Positions 8,058-16,916 of a stretch of DNA of 64,000 nucleotides are shown here, one piece after another. Position 1 is the first letter of the stretch, and every line of letters starts with the position of its first letter. A program made the translations under genes and the position numbers. The DNA is from Caldifarciminota bacterium UBA5631. GTDB taxonomy: Bacteria > Hydrothermota > Hydrothermia > UBA1063. The stretch is from assembly GCA_002421425.1 (NCBI GenBank), contig DIJZ01000002.1, positions 18,278-82,277 on the forward strand, read 5' to 3'. The notes beneath the pieces were generated by a model. The model searched no databases, was not told where the DNA came from, and saw nothing but the letters and a program-made list of their open reading frames with translations.

Positions 8058-9958
8058 GGAAGAAATTTTTCCTGGAAAGGATAGAACCTGCTAAGGCAAG
8101 GAAAATCATTTTCGAGACAATTACCTCCCTTTTATCTGAAGAAACCGTCGGTACTGAGATTGTTGAGATCCAAAGCGCTGCAGGAAGGACACTTGCAGAG
8201 AGCGTAAGGGCTATTTTGCCGGTACCACGAGAGTATCTCTCAGCAATGGACGGTGTAGCGACTAAGGCTGAGTTTACCCAGGGCGCCTCTCCATCCAACC
8301 CCGTAAAACTCAGAAAAGGTGACTATGTGGAAATTAATACGGGTAATGTAGTTCCCGGCGAGTTTGACTGTGTTATAAGAAGGGAAGATTACCGTGAGGA
8401 GGAAGATGGTATTGTGACAATAATTCCTTATCAGAAATATCAAAACGTCCGTATTCCGGGTGAAGATGTACTTCCCTACGACCTTATCGTTGAGAAATTC
8501 AAGATTATGGACGGGAAGGCTATAGCCCTTGCACTTCAATCGGGTATCAGGGAGGTTAAAGTCCTGAAAAGAATAAGAGCAATTATTGTTCCCACGGGCA
8601 GTGAGCTTCTAAGGCTGGATCAGCCAGTGGAATCGGGTAAAATATATGAGACTAACTCCTACATTTTCAAAAATTATCTTGAAGAGATAGGGCTTCAGGT
8701 GATGGTTCACGACATTATACCCGACGAACCTGGAAAAATTGAAGAATCCCTTCAAGATCTATCTAAGGATTATCATCTTATTTTCATTTTGGGCGGAACA
8801 TCATCGGGGAAATGTGACTACACTGCAGAAATTCTAAATAGGCGCGGTACGCTTCTTATTCACGGACTTAACATAAGACCTGGCAAACCCTTCGTTTTTG
8901 GTATCTTCAATAATAGACCTGTTTTCGGGCTTCCGGGATATCCTGGAGCAGGGCTTTTCGGGTTTGAGTACGTGGTGCTTCCTATCCTTAAAGATTTTCT
9001 CGGATTTGCGGAAGGAGGTGGGAGCATAACGGGTTACTCAGGAAAGAAAATAGCTGCAAGTGAGGGAGAAGATCATCTCTTTAATGTGGTCACATCAGAG
9101 GTTAATGGTAAGTACTGGTTTTATACGATAAAGCAAGGATCTGGACCTCTGTCTCCTTTTATTCAAAGAAGCGGCTACGTAGTTATCGAAAAAGGTATTG
9201 AAGGTATTGATGAAAACGTGAAAAAAGAGGTTTATTTGAGCACAAGAAGTGAACTTGTGGAAAGGAGTATCCTCTTTGCTGGAAGTCACGATCTTTCTCT
9301 GGACACGCTAAAAGAAATTTTATGGGAAAAATATAGAATTCCTGTTAACGTAGTGAATGTGGGGAGCCTTGGGGGTATTCTTGCTGTGCTAAATGGTAGA
9401 GCCCATTTCGCTGGAGTTCATCTATTAGATGAGGAGACGGGGAAGTATAATGTGCCTTTTATTAGAAAATATGGCTTAAAGGACTTTTATCTTTTCCCAT
9501 TTCTGGAAAGGGAACAGGGATTCATCTTAAGGGAAGACTTTAAAGACGTCAGAAGCTTCAAAGATATTGCCGCGATGGGTCTTACCTTTATCTCAAGACA
9601 AAGGGGGTCCGGTACCAGGTTTCTAACGGACTACCTTCTGAAGAAAGAAGGTTTGAGCCCGAATTCCATAAAAGGCTATGAAAATGAAGTAACTACTCAC
9701 ATAGAAGTTGCATATTACGTAAAAGAAAACCTGGCCGATGTAGGTGCTGCAGTTTATCCTGTGGCGAGACTTTTTGCCCTGAAGTTTATTCCCATTGGAG
9801 TCGAAGAGTACGACCTTCTGGTGCCAGTATTTTTTACCCGGGACCCGCGGTTTGAAAAACTCATAGAAGCAATAAAGTCAGAAGAGTTTTCAAGATACAT
9901 GGAAAACCTTGGAGGTTACAGGGTGGTTTTCAAGGAGAGTCCTAAATTTGAAGGATAA
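8054..9958 (+). CDS. moeA2: MoeA fused to a periplasmic-binding-protein-like domain (paralogue 2)
   Basis: 634 residues. Residues 1 to about 400 are a MoeA domain (LSAMDGVATKAEF, PTGSELL, GGTSSGKCDYT, GLPGYPGAGLFGF). Residues about 405-634 are a PBP-like domain of the type found in archaeal and some bacterial MoeA proteins (FAGSHDLSLDTLKEIL, GSLGGILAVLNGRAHFAGVHLLD, RQRGSGTRFLTDYLL). The second domain may sense or hold the oxyanion or a ligand; its role is not established. The gene overlaps moeA 1 upstream and ends ten bases past the chosen start of moaA. Confidence 0.9.
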   Translation: MRKKFFLERIEPAKARKIIFETITSLLSEETVGTEIVEIQSAAGRTLAESVRAILPVPREYLSAMDGVATKAEFTQGASPSNPVKLRKGDYVEINTGNVVPGEFDCVIRREDYREEEDGIVTIIPYQKYQNVRIPGEDVLPYDLIVEKFKIMDGKAIALALQSGIREVKVLKRIRAIIVPTGSELLRLDQPVESGKIYETNSYIFKNYLEEIGLQVMVHDIIPDEPGKIEESLQDLSKDYHLIFILGGTSSGKCDYTAEILNRRGTLLIHGLNIRPGKPFVFGIFNNRPVFGLPGYPGAGLFGFEYVVLPILKDFLGFAEGGGSITGYSGKKIAASEGEDHLFNVVTSEVNGKYWFYTIKQGSGPLSPFIQRSGYVVIEKGIEGIDENVKKEVYLSTRSELVERSILFAGSHDLSLDTLKEILWEKYRIPVNVVNVGSLGGILAVLNGRAHFAGVHLLDEETGKYNVPFIRKYGLKDFYLFPFLEREQGFILREDFKDVRSFKDIAAMGLTFISRQRGSGTRFLTDYLLKKEGLSPNSIKGYENEVTTHIEVAYYVKENLADVGAAVYPVARLFALKFIPIGVEEYDLLVPVFFTRDPRFEKLIEAIKSEEFSRYMENLGGYRVVFKESPKFEG

Positions 9959-10916
9959 GTTTCGAAGAAACATAGAATATGTTAGAATTTCAGTCACAGA
10001 CCGTTGTAATCTGAAATGTTTTTACTGCACTTCCTACAGACACTTTAACTTACTGAAACACAGCGAAATTCTGACTTACGAGGAAATCCTCACGGTTGTG
10101 AGTATTCTTGCCAAGCTCGGCATCAGAAAGGTTAGAATAACAGGCGGTGAGCCCTTCGTGCGAAAAGATCTTCCAACGCTTCTTTTGCAAATAAAGAAAA
10201 TCTCAGGAATTGAAAGATTGACCATTACCACCAATGGAACACTGCTTAAGAACTACGTTGATATGTTGAAGGATGCCGGGGTTGATGCCGTGAATATCAG
10301 TCTCGACACCCTCAGAGAAGAGAACTTCTTAGCCATTACAGGGAGGCCCAGGTTACAGGATGTACTAACGGGTATCAATATGGTTAAAGAAGCAGGTATT
10401 TCTCTTAAAATTAACACCGTTTATACTACTCGCAATATCGGTGAGGTAGAGGAGCTCATAAATTTTGCCTCAGAACTAAAAGTGCCGATAAGATTTATCG
10501 AACTGATGCCCTTTGATGAGAAGTGGAAGGAAGACTATGTCAGGGAAGAGGTACTCTACGAAAGAATGAAAGCACTGGGAGAAATAAGACCTCTAAGTGG
10601 CACTTTCGGTGATGGACCCGCAAGATATTTTATCATAAAATTACCTCAAGGCGAGGTGAACGTAGGCCTTATCTCTGCTTTATCTCATAAATTCTGTAGT
10701 TCTTGCAACCGCGTAAGACTCACAGCCGACGGCAACCTTATTCCCTGCATGGCATCGTCTGTAAAGTACGATCTAAGAAGTATCCTGAGAAGCGAGAATC
10801 CTGATAAGATTGAGAAGCTAAAGACAGTTGTAGAGAAAGCCATTTACAACAAACCCTTAGAGCACCAGATGGAAAAAATACGCCCGACGAACGAGTTGCG
10901 AAAATTAGGTGGATAA
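9948..10916 (+). CDS. moaA: GTP 3',8-cyclase MoaA
   Basis: Radical SAM enzyme that converts GTP to 3',8-cyclo-GTP, the first step of molybdopterin synthesis. It shows the N-terminal cluster motif CNLKCFYC, TGGEPF, the second cluster motif FCSSCNRVRLTADGNLIPC and the C-terminal GG tail (ELRKLGG) needed for catalysis in the family. The open frame reaches back to a TTG at 9909. I chose TTG at 9948 because AAGGAGAG lies about ten bases before it and the resulting N-terminus (KDKFRRNIEYVRISVTDRC) matches the family. It is the last gene of the cluster; MoaD, MoaE and MogA are not in the window. Confidence 0.93.
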   Translation: MKDKFRRNIEYVRISVTDRCNLKCFYCTSYRHFNLLKHSEILTYEEILTVVSILAKLGIRKVRITGGEPFVRKDLPTLLLQIKKISGIERLTITTNGTLLKNYVDMLKDAGVDAVNISLDTLREENFLAITGRPRLQDVLTGINMVKEAGISLKINTVYTTRNIGEVEELINFASELKVPIRFIELMPFDEKWKEDYVREEVLYERMKALGEIRPLSGTFGDGPARYFIIKLPQGEVNVGLISALSHKFCSSCNRVRLTADGNLIPCMASSVKYDLRSILRSENPDKIEKLKTVVEKAIYNKPLEHQMEKIRPTNELRKLGG

Positions 10917-10925
10917 ACAATTGAA

Positions 10926-10949
10926 AACAGACAATACTGTTCTAATTTT
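10926..10949 (+). terminator. Possible weak terminator after moaA
   Basis: A five-base-pair inverted repeat AACAG/CTGTT with a six-base loop is followed by a T-rich tract, between the convergent moaA and the outer-membrane-like gene. The stem is short, so this is weak evidence. Confidence 0.25.
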
Positions 10950-10952
10950 TCC

Positions 10953-12137
10953 TTAAAACTTAAGATTAAAACTTATCCCATAGTTTTTAGCAAAAACATC
11001 CACCATAGGTGATATATTGATCCGCATTGAGGAAGGTGATAGATATTCTCTTCTTGAGAAGTTCCGATACAGTAAATAAGTTAGACCCAAATCAACGACA
11101 GGATAGAGGCTTAGCATTTCATCTGGAATATCTTCAGTAAAAAGTAACGTAAGTCCACCCACGAGGGATGATGCAAGAGCAGGGGAAAAGGCAATTATTA
11201 AAGCATTGCCAAAGGAAAGGTCTCTGTCTTCTGAGAGCTTCAATCCAACGCCATATCCAGCGGCATATCCTAGGAACGATGTTAAAGCCCTAACCTGTCC
11301 TTCCATTTGAACATTGTGAAGTATTAGAGGCAAAAACTCTGCCCCCAGAATTTGAAGCTTAGCTTCAAATAGTGCGTCTCCTTCCGTAACATTCTTAGAA
11401 TTTCTGAAAAGCAAAAAGGTTCCATAACTCTTAAGCAGAGAATAAAGTGCGGCTCCCCTCATTCCATTTTCAGAAAGGCCTCTACCTGTAATTATCAAGT
11501 TGAGCATGTTGGCTTCATAAAAAGAGTTATAGCTATTTACAGATTTTCTAAATATGATGCCCGGATAGATTCCAGTTTTCCTCACAATATAGAGGTCAAG
11601 GAAATTTGACGTCATAGATAACGGGAAAACACCTTTTACATCACTTACCACATAATAACCTTGCAGTGCGCCTGATATTCCACCAAGAAAGCCCGCGAGA
11701 GCCTCGGGATACGAGATGTTTTTCGCTGAGTATAGTGAATAGCCAAACCACGCCACAGGTGTCAAAAGTCCTACTGCACCCGCAGCATTGCCCTTGAGTT
11801 CAAATAGTGAGGGGAATGACCAGCTGTACAGAGAAAACCCCAGCAGTGTCTGGCTGATTGTGTGGAAGGTTCTTCCCGAAGTACCAGCTTCTGAAACTGC
11901 GCCTTTAGGCATATTATATACTTCAACGGTTCCGTCTTCGAAAGTTACAATTACTAATCTGGGCTGCGTTTTATCATCTTCTTTCACAATCAGGATGTTC
12001 TTTGCCTCTTTGGAAAGGTGTTTGCTTATAGACTCTCTTATGTCTTCAGGTGCTGGCTCCGTTTTTAATGCCTCTTGAGCCAATAATGCAGCTGGCAAGG
12101 TCAAAGCCGCACATAGTAACCAAGCAGTAATTCTCAT
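10953..12137 (-). CDS. Predicted outer-membrane or secreted protein with signal peptide
   Basis: About 394 residues. A signal peptide (MRITAWLLCAALTLPAALLAQ) is followed by an acidic segment and a short beta-like region. The rest is Gly/Ala/Tyr/Leu-rich and could form membrane strands or helices, ending in a terminal Phe (NLKF) as in beta-barrels. No family recognised. The start at 12137 was chosen over the ATG at 12149 because the Shine-Dalgarno GGAGGTG overlaps that earlier ATG and is correctly spaced for the second. The gene stands alone, convergent with moaA. Confidence 0.55.
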   Translation of the reverse strand: MRITAWLLCAALTLPAALLAQEALKTEPAPEDIRESISKHLSKEAKNILIVKEDDKTQPRLVIVTFEDGTVEVYNMPKGAVSEAGTSGRTFHTISQTLLGFSLYSWSFPSLFELKGNAAGAVGLLTPVAWFGYSLYSAKNISYPEALAGFLGGISGALQGYYVVSDVKGVFPLSMTSNFLDLYIVRKTGIYPGIIFRKSVNSYNSFYEANMLNLIITGRGLSENGMRGAALYSLLKSYGTFLLFRNSKNVTEGDALFEAKLQILGAEFLPLILHNVQMEGQVRALTSFLGYAAGYGVGLKLSEDRDLSFGNALIIAFSPALASSLVGGLTLLFTEDIPDEMLSLYPVVDLGLTYLLYRNFSRREYLSPSSMRINISPMVDVFAKNYGISFNLKF

Positions 12138-12421
12138 TTGCACCTCCATTTTTACGAATTTTAAGGACTATTTGATAAATTTGCTATTCTTATAGCATTT
12201 TTGCTTAAAAAGGACTACATCAATCGGTCATGTTAGACCAAAATTTTTAGAATTGTGATATTTTTTACCTGGAAAGGCAGATTGCAATCTCTAACTGATC
12301 TGTAAAAGCACTCAGGAAGAATTTGCGCTAACGCACTACGATTGTACCAAAGCAGGAAATGCCACTATGAAATGAGAGGGCTACTTTGGAAAAGCAGCTT
12401 TATCTTAAAAATTCGATGGTA

Positions 12422-12871
12422 CTATTGATACAACTGCTTTATCGGAAGTGTTAGAGTTTTTTCCCTATACTCTTCGTTATCGAATGCGTATTTAATTTTC
12501 AGTTTATAAGTGCCTTTTCTTTCCCTCAGGGCAAGCTTTACGCTCTCTATTTGCGCTTCCTCCGGGACGGGGATGAATTTTTCAAGGGTTCTTCTGGATT
12601 TTGCCCTCACCCTTGCCGGTCTGTCGATGAAGTTTCCACTGGAGGCAAAATGGTCGTTGATGGAGAATTCATAGGTCATTGAAGTTATCTGGATGTCTTT
12701 TTCTGAATTGTTGATCACCTGGATTTTGAAAAGCATATCAATTTTAGAAAGTTCGATGTTTGCAATTTCACAGGAAACGGGTCTGATGTCCACGGGTGTT
12801 GATTTGCTCTGCACGGCGCGGGCTGTGCACGCAAAATTTAACGCCGAAAGACTAAATATCAACACCTTCAA
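12422..12871 (-). CDS. Exported LEA-type-2-like protein of unknown function
   Basis: About 149 residues: a short signal sequence ([21 protein letters not shown]) and then a single beta-sandwich-like domain with alternating strands (ISCEIANIELSKIDMLFKIQVINNSEKDIQITSMTYEF). This resembles water-stress/LEA14-type domains. The cysteine after the hydrophobic core is a weak lipobox candidate with a non-canonical -3 residue. The frame is open back to 12910, inside the folK-ogt gene. I prefer TTG at 12871, which leaves a normal signal peptide and a 20-base overlap. It is the last gene of the asnS/folK-ogt operon. Confidence 0.5.
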   Translation of the reverse strand: MKVLIFSLSALNFACTARAVQSKSTPVDIRPVSCEIANIELSKIDMLFKIQVINNSEKDIQITSMTYEFSINDHFASSGNFIDRPARVRAKSRRTLEKFIPVPEEAQIESVKLALRERKGTYKLKIKYAFDNEEYREKTLTLPIKQLYQ

Positions 12872-13769
12872 GGTTGAGTAAATATTTCTTCCATTCCTCT
12901 CCACCGCCAAAACCTCCTAATTTATTTCCACTTTTTAGAACTCTGTGACAGGGAACAATTATCGGGAATGGGTTTCTGGCCATTGCGTTCCCAACTGCCC
13001 TTGCACCCCTGTTACATCCTACTTTTCCGGCTAATTCACCGTAAGTGATGGTTTTCCCCCAGGTGATGTTTTTCCTGAGATATATGTAGACTTTTTTGTG
13101 AAATTTTGTTACACGTTTGTAATCCAGAGAAAATTCTTTAAATTCAACTTTCTCTCCTGTAAAATACCTATTGAATTCTTCTTTTACCGAATCGAGGAAC
13201 GAATTTCTTTCCCTTCTTCCATTAAGTTTATGAAAGGCCGTTTCAAAGATTGTGTCCCCGAGAACAGCTATGTAAAAATCACCCAGTGCCGTTTTTACAG
13301 CATCCACGTAAGGCATTCTGGCGAGTTCGGATAAAAGGACACTAACAGTCTTTCCCAGTTCTGGGTGAACAAAGTCAGGACTAATTTCTGCAATGGGCTT
13401 TAGGACAAATTCTCGGTATTGCATGTCAGGGTGAGGGATTTGAAGACCGGGACTATTGTACACCAGAGAGTCGTAAAAAATGATGTCGATGTCGATGGTC
13501 CGTTCGTGCCACTTCTCGACTTCTACTCGCCCAAGCTTCTTCTCCACTTCCTTAAGTTCGTGCAAGAGTTCTTCAGGTTTTAGACTGGTTTCCAGAATTG
13601 CAGCGCAGTTAAGAAAGTCAGGTTGAAGATGGAAGCCATAGGGTTTCGTCTCATAGAACTGAGAGGTTTTGATAACTCTCGCCTTTTGACTGAGTTCCTT
13701 TAATGCCGCATTAAGGTTTTTTGCACGATCTCCAATATTGGAGCCAAGAGATAGTACGGCGAGACTCAT
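12852..13769 (-). CDS. folK-ogt: FolK-Ogt fusion: HPPK domain plus methylated-DNA-protein cysteine methyltransferase domain
   Basis: 305 residues. Residues 1 to about 150 are 6-hydroxymethyl-7,8-dihydropterin pyrophosphokinase, which makes the pyrophosphorylated pterin used for folate (LGSNIGDR at 8-15, [13 protein letters not shown] at 88-100, IPHP at 111-114). Residues about 155-305 are an O6-alkylguanine-DNA alkyltransferase ([37 protein letters not shown]) with acceptor Cys at about 274. The two activities have no obvious metabolic link, and I know of no common fusion of this kind. No stop codon or frameshift separates the domains. The gene overlaps asnS upstream (ATGA). Confidence 0.9.
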   Translation of the reverse strand: MSLAVLSLGSNIGDRAKNLNAALKELSQKARVIKTSQFYETKPYGFHLQPDFLNCAAILETSLKPEELLHELKEVEKKLGRVEVEKWHERTIDIDIIFYDSLVYNSPGLQIPHPDMQYREFVLKPIAEISPDFVHPELGKTVSVLLSELARMPYVDAVKTALGDFYIAVLGDTIFETAFHKLNGRRERNSFLDSVKEEFNRYFTGEKVEFKEFSLDYKRVTKFHKKVYIYLRKNITWGKTITYGELAGKVGCNRGARAVGNAMARNPFPIIVPCHRVLKSGNKLGGFGGGEEWKKYLLNLEGVDI

Positions 13770-15073
13770 GGGTAAATCTTCTCAAGCATTCTGGGGAAGG
13801 GTATGGTCTCGCGTACGTGCTTCAGGCCGCAGATCCATGCAACGGTTCTCTCAAGGCCCAATCCGTAACCTCCATGGGGAACTGATCCATACCTTCGCAG
13901 GTCAAGGTACCATTCGAAGGCTTCCTGGGGCAAATTGAATTCTTTTATTCTCTCAAGGAGTTTTTCGAGGTCGTCTTCTCTCTGAGAGCCACCAACAATC
14001 TCTCCATAACCTTCGGGTGCCAGTATATCCATTGCCAGAGCAAGTTCCGGGTTTTCCGGGTCCCTCTTCATATAAAAGGCTTTTATCCGAGAAGGATACC
14101 TGTGAACGATGACAGGGCGGTCAAATTCTTCTGAAAGAGCTGTTTCCTCATCACCACCGAAATCATCTCCCCACTTTATGTTGAATCCCTTCTTCTGTAA
14201 GAGTTCTATTGCCTCGGTGTAGGATATCCTTGGAAATGGTTTTTTTACTTTCTCAAGCTTTGAAATGTCTCTTTCTAATATTTTTAACTCTTCCTGACGG
14301 TTTTCCAGGACCTTCTCCACTATATAGGTTATAAGCCCCTCAGCGTTTTCCATTACATCGGGCAATTCTGCATAGGCGATCTCAGGTTCTACCATCCAGA
14401 ATTCCATAAGATGCCTTCTTGTCTTTGATTTTTCTGCTCTGAAGGTTGGACCAAAGCAGTAGGTTTTGCCGTGGGCCATGCAGGTAGCTTCCTGGTAGAG
14501 TTGTCCCGATTGTGACAAATAGGCCTTTTCGCCGAAGTAATCAGTTTCAAAGAGAGTGGTAGTACCCTCACAGGCTGCAGGGGTCAGGATTGGCGAGTCT
14601 ATCCTTATAAATCCAAGGCTGTCGTAAAAGTCATGTATTGCCTTTTCGATAGTATGTCTAATTCTCATAATTGCCCACTGACGTCGGGTTCTCAGCCAGA
14701 GATGCCTTATGGGTAAAAGTACACCGGGGTCGGGGATGTTATCTTCTCTGACCTTTGGTATGGGGAAGTTCTCCGAAGGCCCAACTATTTTAATGTAGCT
14801 CAGGTCCAGTTCTACTCCACCTGGAGCCCGCTGGTCTTCTCTTACTTTTCCCCTGACAATTGTTGAAGTTTCTAAAGTAAGTTCATCAAAAAGATCAAAG
14901 TAGGAGTCATCAATCTGCCCCTTTGCCATTACACACTGGAGAAAGCCGCTACCATCTCTTACTATAACGAATCTTACTTTTCCAGAGGACCTTTTGTTAT
15001 AAGTCCAACCCCGGATTTCAACCTCTTCACCGATATATTTTTTTAAGTCGCTGATATACGTGAACTTTCCCAT
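13766..15073 (-). CDS. asnS: Asparaginyl-tRNA synthetase
   Basis: Class IIb aminoacyl-tRNA synthetase charging tRNA-Asn. The 435 residues have an N-terminal OB-fold anticodon-binding domain ([25 protein letters not shown]), motif 2 [21 protein letters not shown] and motif 3 [28 protein letters not shown]. The compact size and the THLxEF-type motif 2 fit AsnRS, although an archaeal-type AspRS-like enzyme is a less likely alternative. The gene heads an operon with folK-ogt and an exported protein. It has a leaderless promoter: the -10 hexamer ends six bases before the ATG. Confidence 0.9.
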   Translation of the reverse strand: MGKFTYISDLKKYIGEEVEIRGWTYNKRSSGKVRFVIVRDGSGFLQCVMAKGQIDDSYFDLFDELTLETSTIVRGKVREDQRAPGGVELDLSYIKIVGPSENFPIPKVREDNIPDPGVLLPIRHLWLRTRRQWAIMRIRHTIEKAIHDFYDSLGFIRIDSPILTPAACEGTTTLFETDYFGEKAYLSQSGQLYQEATCMAHGKTYCFGPTFRAEKSKTRRHLMEFWMVEPEIAYAELPDVMENAEGLITYIVEKVLENRQEELKILERDISKLEKVKKPFPRISYTEAIELLQKKGFNIKWGDDFGGDEETALSEEFDRPVIVHRYPSRIKAFYMKRDPENPELALAMDILAPEGYGEIVGGSQREDDLEKLLERIKEFNLPQEAFEWYLDLRRYGSVPHGGYGLGLERTVAWICGLKHVRETIPFPRMLEKIYP

Positions 15074-15079
15074 GCTTAA

Positions 15080-15108
15080 ATTTTACAATGGGATTGGCGT
15101 TTGTTCAA
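15080..15108 (-). promoter_or_regulatory. Leaderless promoter of asnS
   Basis: On the minus strand TTGAAC (-35) is followed by a 17-base spacer, TAAAAT (-10), six bases and the ATG of asnS. No Shine-Dalgarno sequence. Confidence 0.65.
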
Positions 15109-15172
15109 TAAGGCAATAGTGCTAAAAAGTAACGTTTCTGAAATTTTGAGCATTAATTCACCGTTTAACCAC

Positions 15173-15185
15173 CATAATTATTCAA
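15173..15185 (+). promoter_or_regulatory. Leaderless -10 element of the methyltransferase gene
   Basis: CATAAT (15173-15178) followed by six bases and ATG at 15185. This spacing supports the internal ATG over the upstream TTG of the same open frame. Confidence 0.45.
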
Positions 15186-15817
15186 TGAAGATGGAGCCTT
15201 TTGAACTCTTTGTCGAGGATTACGATCAGTGGTATGAGAAAAATCCCAGCTTTTTTCGATCTGAATTAAAAGCCTTGGGGAAAGTTATACCAGGCGGCAT
15301 CGGGCTCGAAGTTGGAGTTGGTACGGGTAGATTTGCAAAGGAACTGGGTGTTGAATTCGGGGTCGATCCAGCTATAAATATGCTCAAACTCGCAAAGGAG
15401 AGGGGAATAAAGGTGGTAGCGGGAGTGGGGGAGGAACTGCCTTTTGTTAGTGAAGTCTTTGATTATGTAATCAATGTTATAACTATATGCTTTGTCAAAG
15501 ACCCAGGGCGGGTTTTGGAAGAATCTCGAAGGGTCCTGAAGCATGGAGGAAAGCTGGTTATAGGGTTCATTGATAGAAACTCTTTTCTCGGTAAAATTTA
15601 TGAGGAAAAGAAGAAAATGGGTCATAAGTTTTACAGATATGCAAATTTTTTCGCACCTGCGGGGATTATTGATTTGATGGAGGAGGCGGGATTTTCCCGT
15701 TTTGAAATCTATCAGACAATCTTCAGTCCCGAAAGTCAACACAGGATAGAGGAGCCGAAGGAAGGTTTTGGAGAGGGTGCTTTTGTGGTAATTTCGGGGG
15801 TAAAGGAGTCCTTCTAA
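15185..15817 (+). CDS. Class I SAM-dependent methyltransferase
   Basis: About 210 residues of Methyltransf_11 type: motif I GLEVGVGTGRFA binds SAM, followed by GVDPAINMLKLAKERGI, an acidic loop, and VLKHGGKLVIGFIDR as the post-motif strand. The substrate is unknown; proteins of this type methylate small molecules. The open frame begins at a TTG at 15101, but those extra 28 residues are not methyltransferase-like. ATG at 15185 has a -10 element six bases upstream. The gene is divergent from asnS and stands alone. Confidence 0.8.
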   Translation: MKMEPFELFVEDYDQWYEKNPSFFRSELKALGKVIPGGIGLEVGVGTGRFAKELGVEFGVDPAINMLKLAKERGIKVVAGVGEELPFVSEVFDYVINVITICFVKDPGRVLEESRRVLKHGGKLVIGFIDRNSFLGKIYEEKKKMGHKFYRYANFFAPAGIIDLMEEAGFSRFEIYQTIFSPESQHRIEEPKEGFGEGAFVVISGVKESF

Positions 15818-15940
15818 GTATTTAGATGTCCGGGAAGGGAAGTGTGTAGAAACAATATCTAATCGGAACGGTCTCAGTGAATCTCGATCGTGATGTTTAT
15901 AGTTGTCGGTAATTCAGGGAATTTTGTAGTCTATTGATTT

Positions 15941-16342
15941 TTATAGGTGCATCACTGTAAACCCCAGTTCTTCGAGTCTCTTCGCAATAAATCTTCTGTG
16001 GCAACGGAAAACCAGTTTTTCTGCACACATAATGGCAGTTGGCTTCTCTCTGGCGATCTTAATGAGTTCTTCTATTCCTTCGTTAAACTCCTCTGTTTTC
16101 GTGTAATTCTCATACCCACCCTTCCTGAAACCTCCCAGCTTTTCACCGAGATAGTAGTACTCAATCCCGTTCTTTTTAAGAATACTTTGCAGATTTTCCC
16201 TGTTAAAATGTTCAAACTTACTCCTCGGAAACCTTCTCACGTCCACCACCACCTCAACCCCAGCTTCTTTCAAAATCTTAATAAACTCCTCAACCGTCCT
16301 ATTACTATGCCCCACTGTAAAAATTTTTTCACACCTTGACAT
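15941..16342 (-). CDS. DUF488 family protein
   Basis: 133 residues with the DUF488 signature: IFTVGHSNRTVEEF near the N-terminus, VVDVRRFPRSK, YYLGEKLGGFRKGG, and the C-terminal CAEKLVFRCHRRFIAKRLEELGF. Function is unknown; the conserved Arg, Cys and His suggest nucleic-acid or metal binding. It is a single gene with a TATAAT box ending seven bases before the ATG, so it is likely leaderless. Confidence 0.85.
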   Translation of the reverse strand: MSRCEKIFTVGHSNRTVEEFIKILKEAGVEVVVDVRRFPRSKFEHFNRENLQSILKKNGIEYYYLGEKLGGFRKGGYENYTKTEEFNEGIEELIKIAREKPTAIMCAEKLVFRCHRRFIAKRLEELGFTVMHL

Positions 16343-16349
16343 GTGGAAG

Positions 16350-16355
16350 ATTATA
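16350..16355 (-). promoter_or_regulatory. -10 element of the DUF488 gene
   Basis: TATAAT on the minus strand, ending seven bases before the ATG at 16342. No Shine-Dalgarno, so probably leaderless. Confidence 0.5.
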
Positions 16356-16803
16356 AGAGGGGAGGGGTGGAGGGGGAGTTCAGTGGATTGAATTTATCTG
16401 TAAAGTGAAGCGAAATGGGCAAAAAATATACAAAGGTAGTCTTTCAGAGCTGATTGATTTTCAGATCGAGATTTACCACAAAGGAACTTTAGGGCTGGGC
16501 GTTGCCTCAAACTGCTATGTTGGAGGACATCACATTTTTTCAAATAAAGGGCTTAACTAATTTCGGATACATCGCTGAGTGTTCTTTAAAGGCGCTTGTA
16601 AAACAGTGAAGTTCAAAAACTAATTATTTGAGAAAGGAAAGGTTTTGAAATTCACTCCTACAAAGTGAAGTGAACCTGAAGTTAGTTTGATTTTAATATT
16701 ATCACCAATGTAGGTCCCAATATGAAAGAATAAGCGAATGTGGTATACGATGGCTTTTAAAGATATTTTCTTGACAATAGGCTTTTAGAAGAGCGATAAG
16801 CGT

Positions 16804-16832
16804 TTTACAAAACGAATTAGCAATATTATAAT
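16804..16832 (+). promoter_or_regulatory. Promoter of the DndC-HerA-NurA cassette
   Basis: TTTACA (16804-16809), a 17-base spacer and TATAAT (16827-16832). Transcription would begin near 16839, just before a short upstream reading frame starting at 16842. Confidence 0.6.
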
Positions 16833-16841
16833 TTTCTGAAA

Positions 16842-16916
16842 ATGCTAAATTTTTTCAAATTCTTTTATTTAGTATTTAGTAAACTCATTTGCTCAAGTGG
16901 AGATTCAAGCTCTTGA
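16842..16916 (+). CDS. Possible 24-residue upstream open reading frame
   Basis: ATG at 16842, nine bases after the TATAAT box. The frame encodes a short hydrophobic peptide (MLNFFKFFYLVFSKLIC then SSGDSSS). Its TGA overlaps the TTG start proposed for the DndC-like gene (TTGA at 16913-16916). The overlap suggests a leader peptide coupling translation to that gene. Evidence is positional only. Confidence 0.3.
   Translation: MLNFFKFFYLVFSKLICSSGDSSS

Larger units (their letters stand above)
16343..16888. other. Intergenic stretch, possible decayed reading frame and cassette promoter
   Basis: AT-rich, between the DUF488 gene and the DndC-like cassette. It holds the DUF488 -10 element at its left end and the cassette promoter near its right end. 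A 61-codon open stretch at 16378-16560 on the plus strand (GTG at 16405 would give about 51 residues, ending FSNKGLN) has no Shine-Dalgarno or recognised homology and may be a gene remnant. Nothing else seen. Confidence 0.4.

Noticed and set aside
15266..15742. 158-codon minus-strand frame opposite the methyltransferase
   Set aside because: Antisense shadow of a recognised SAM-binding fold; composition is not protein-like.
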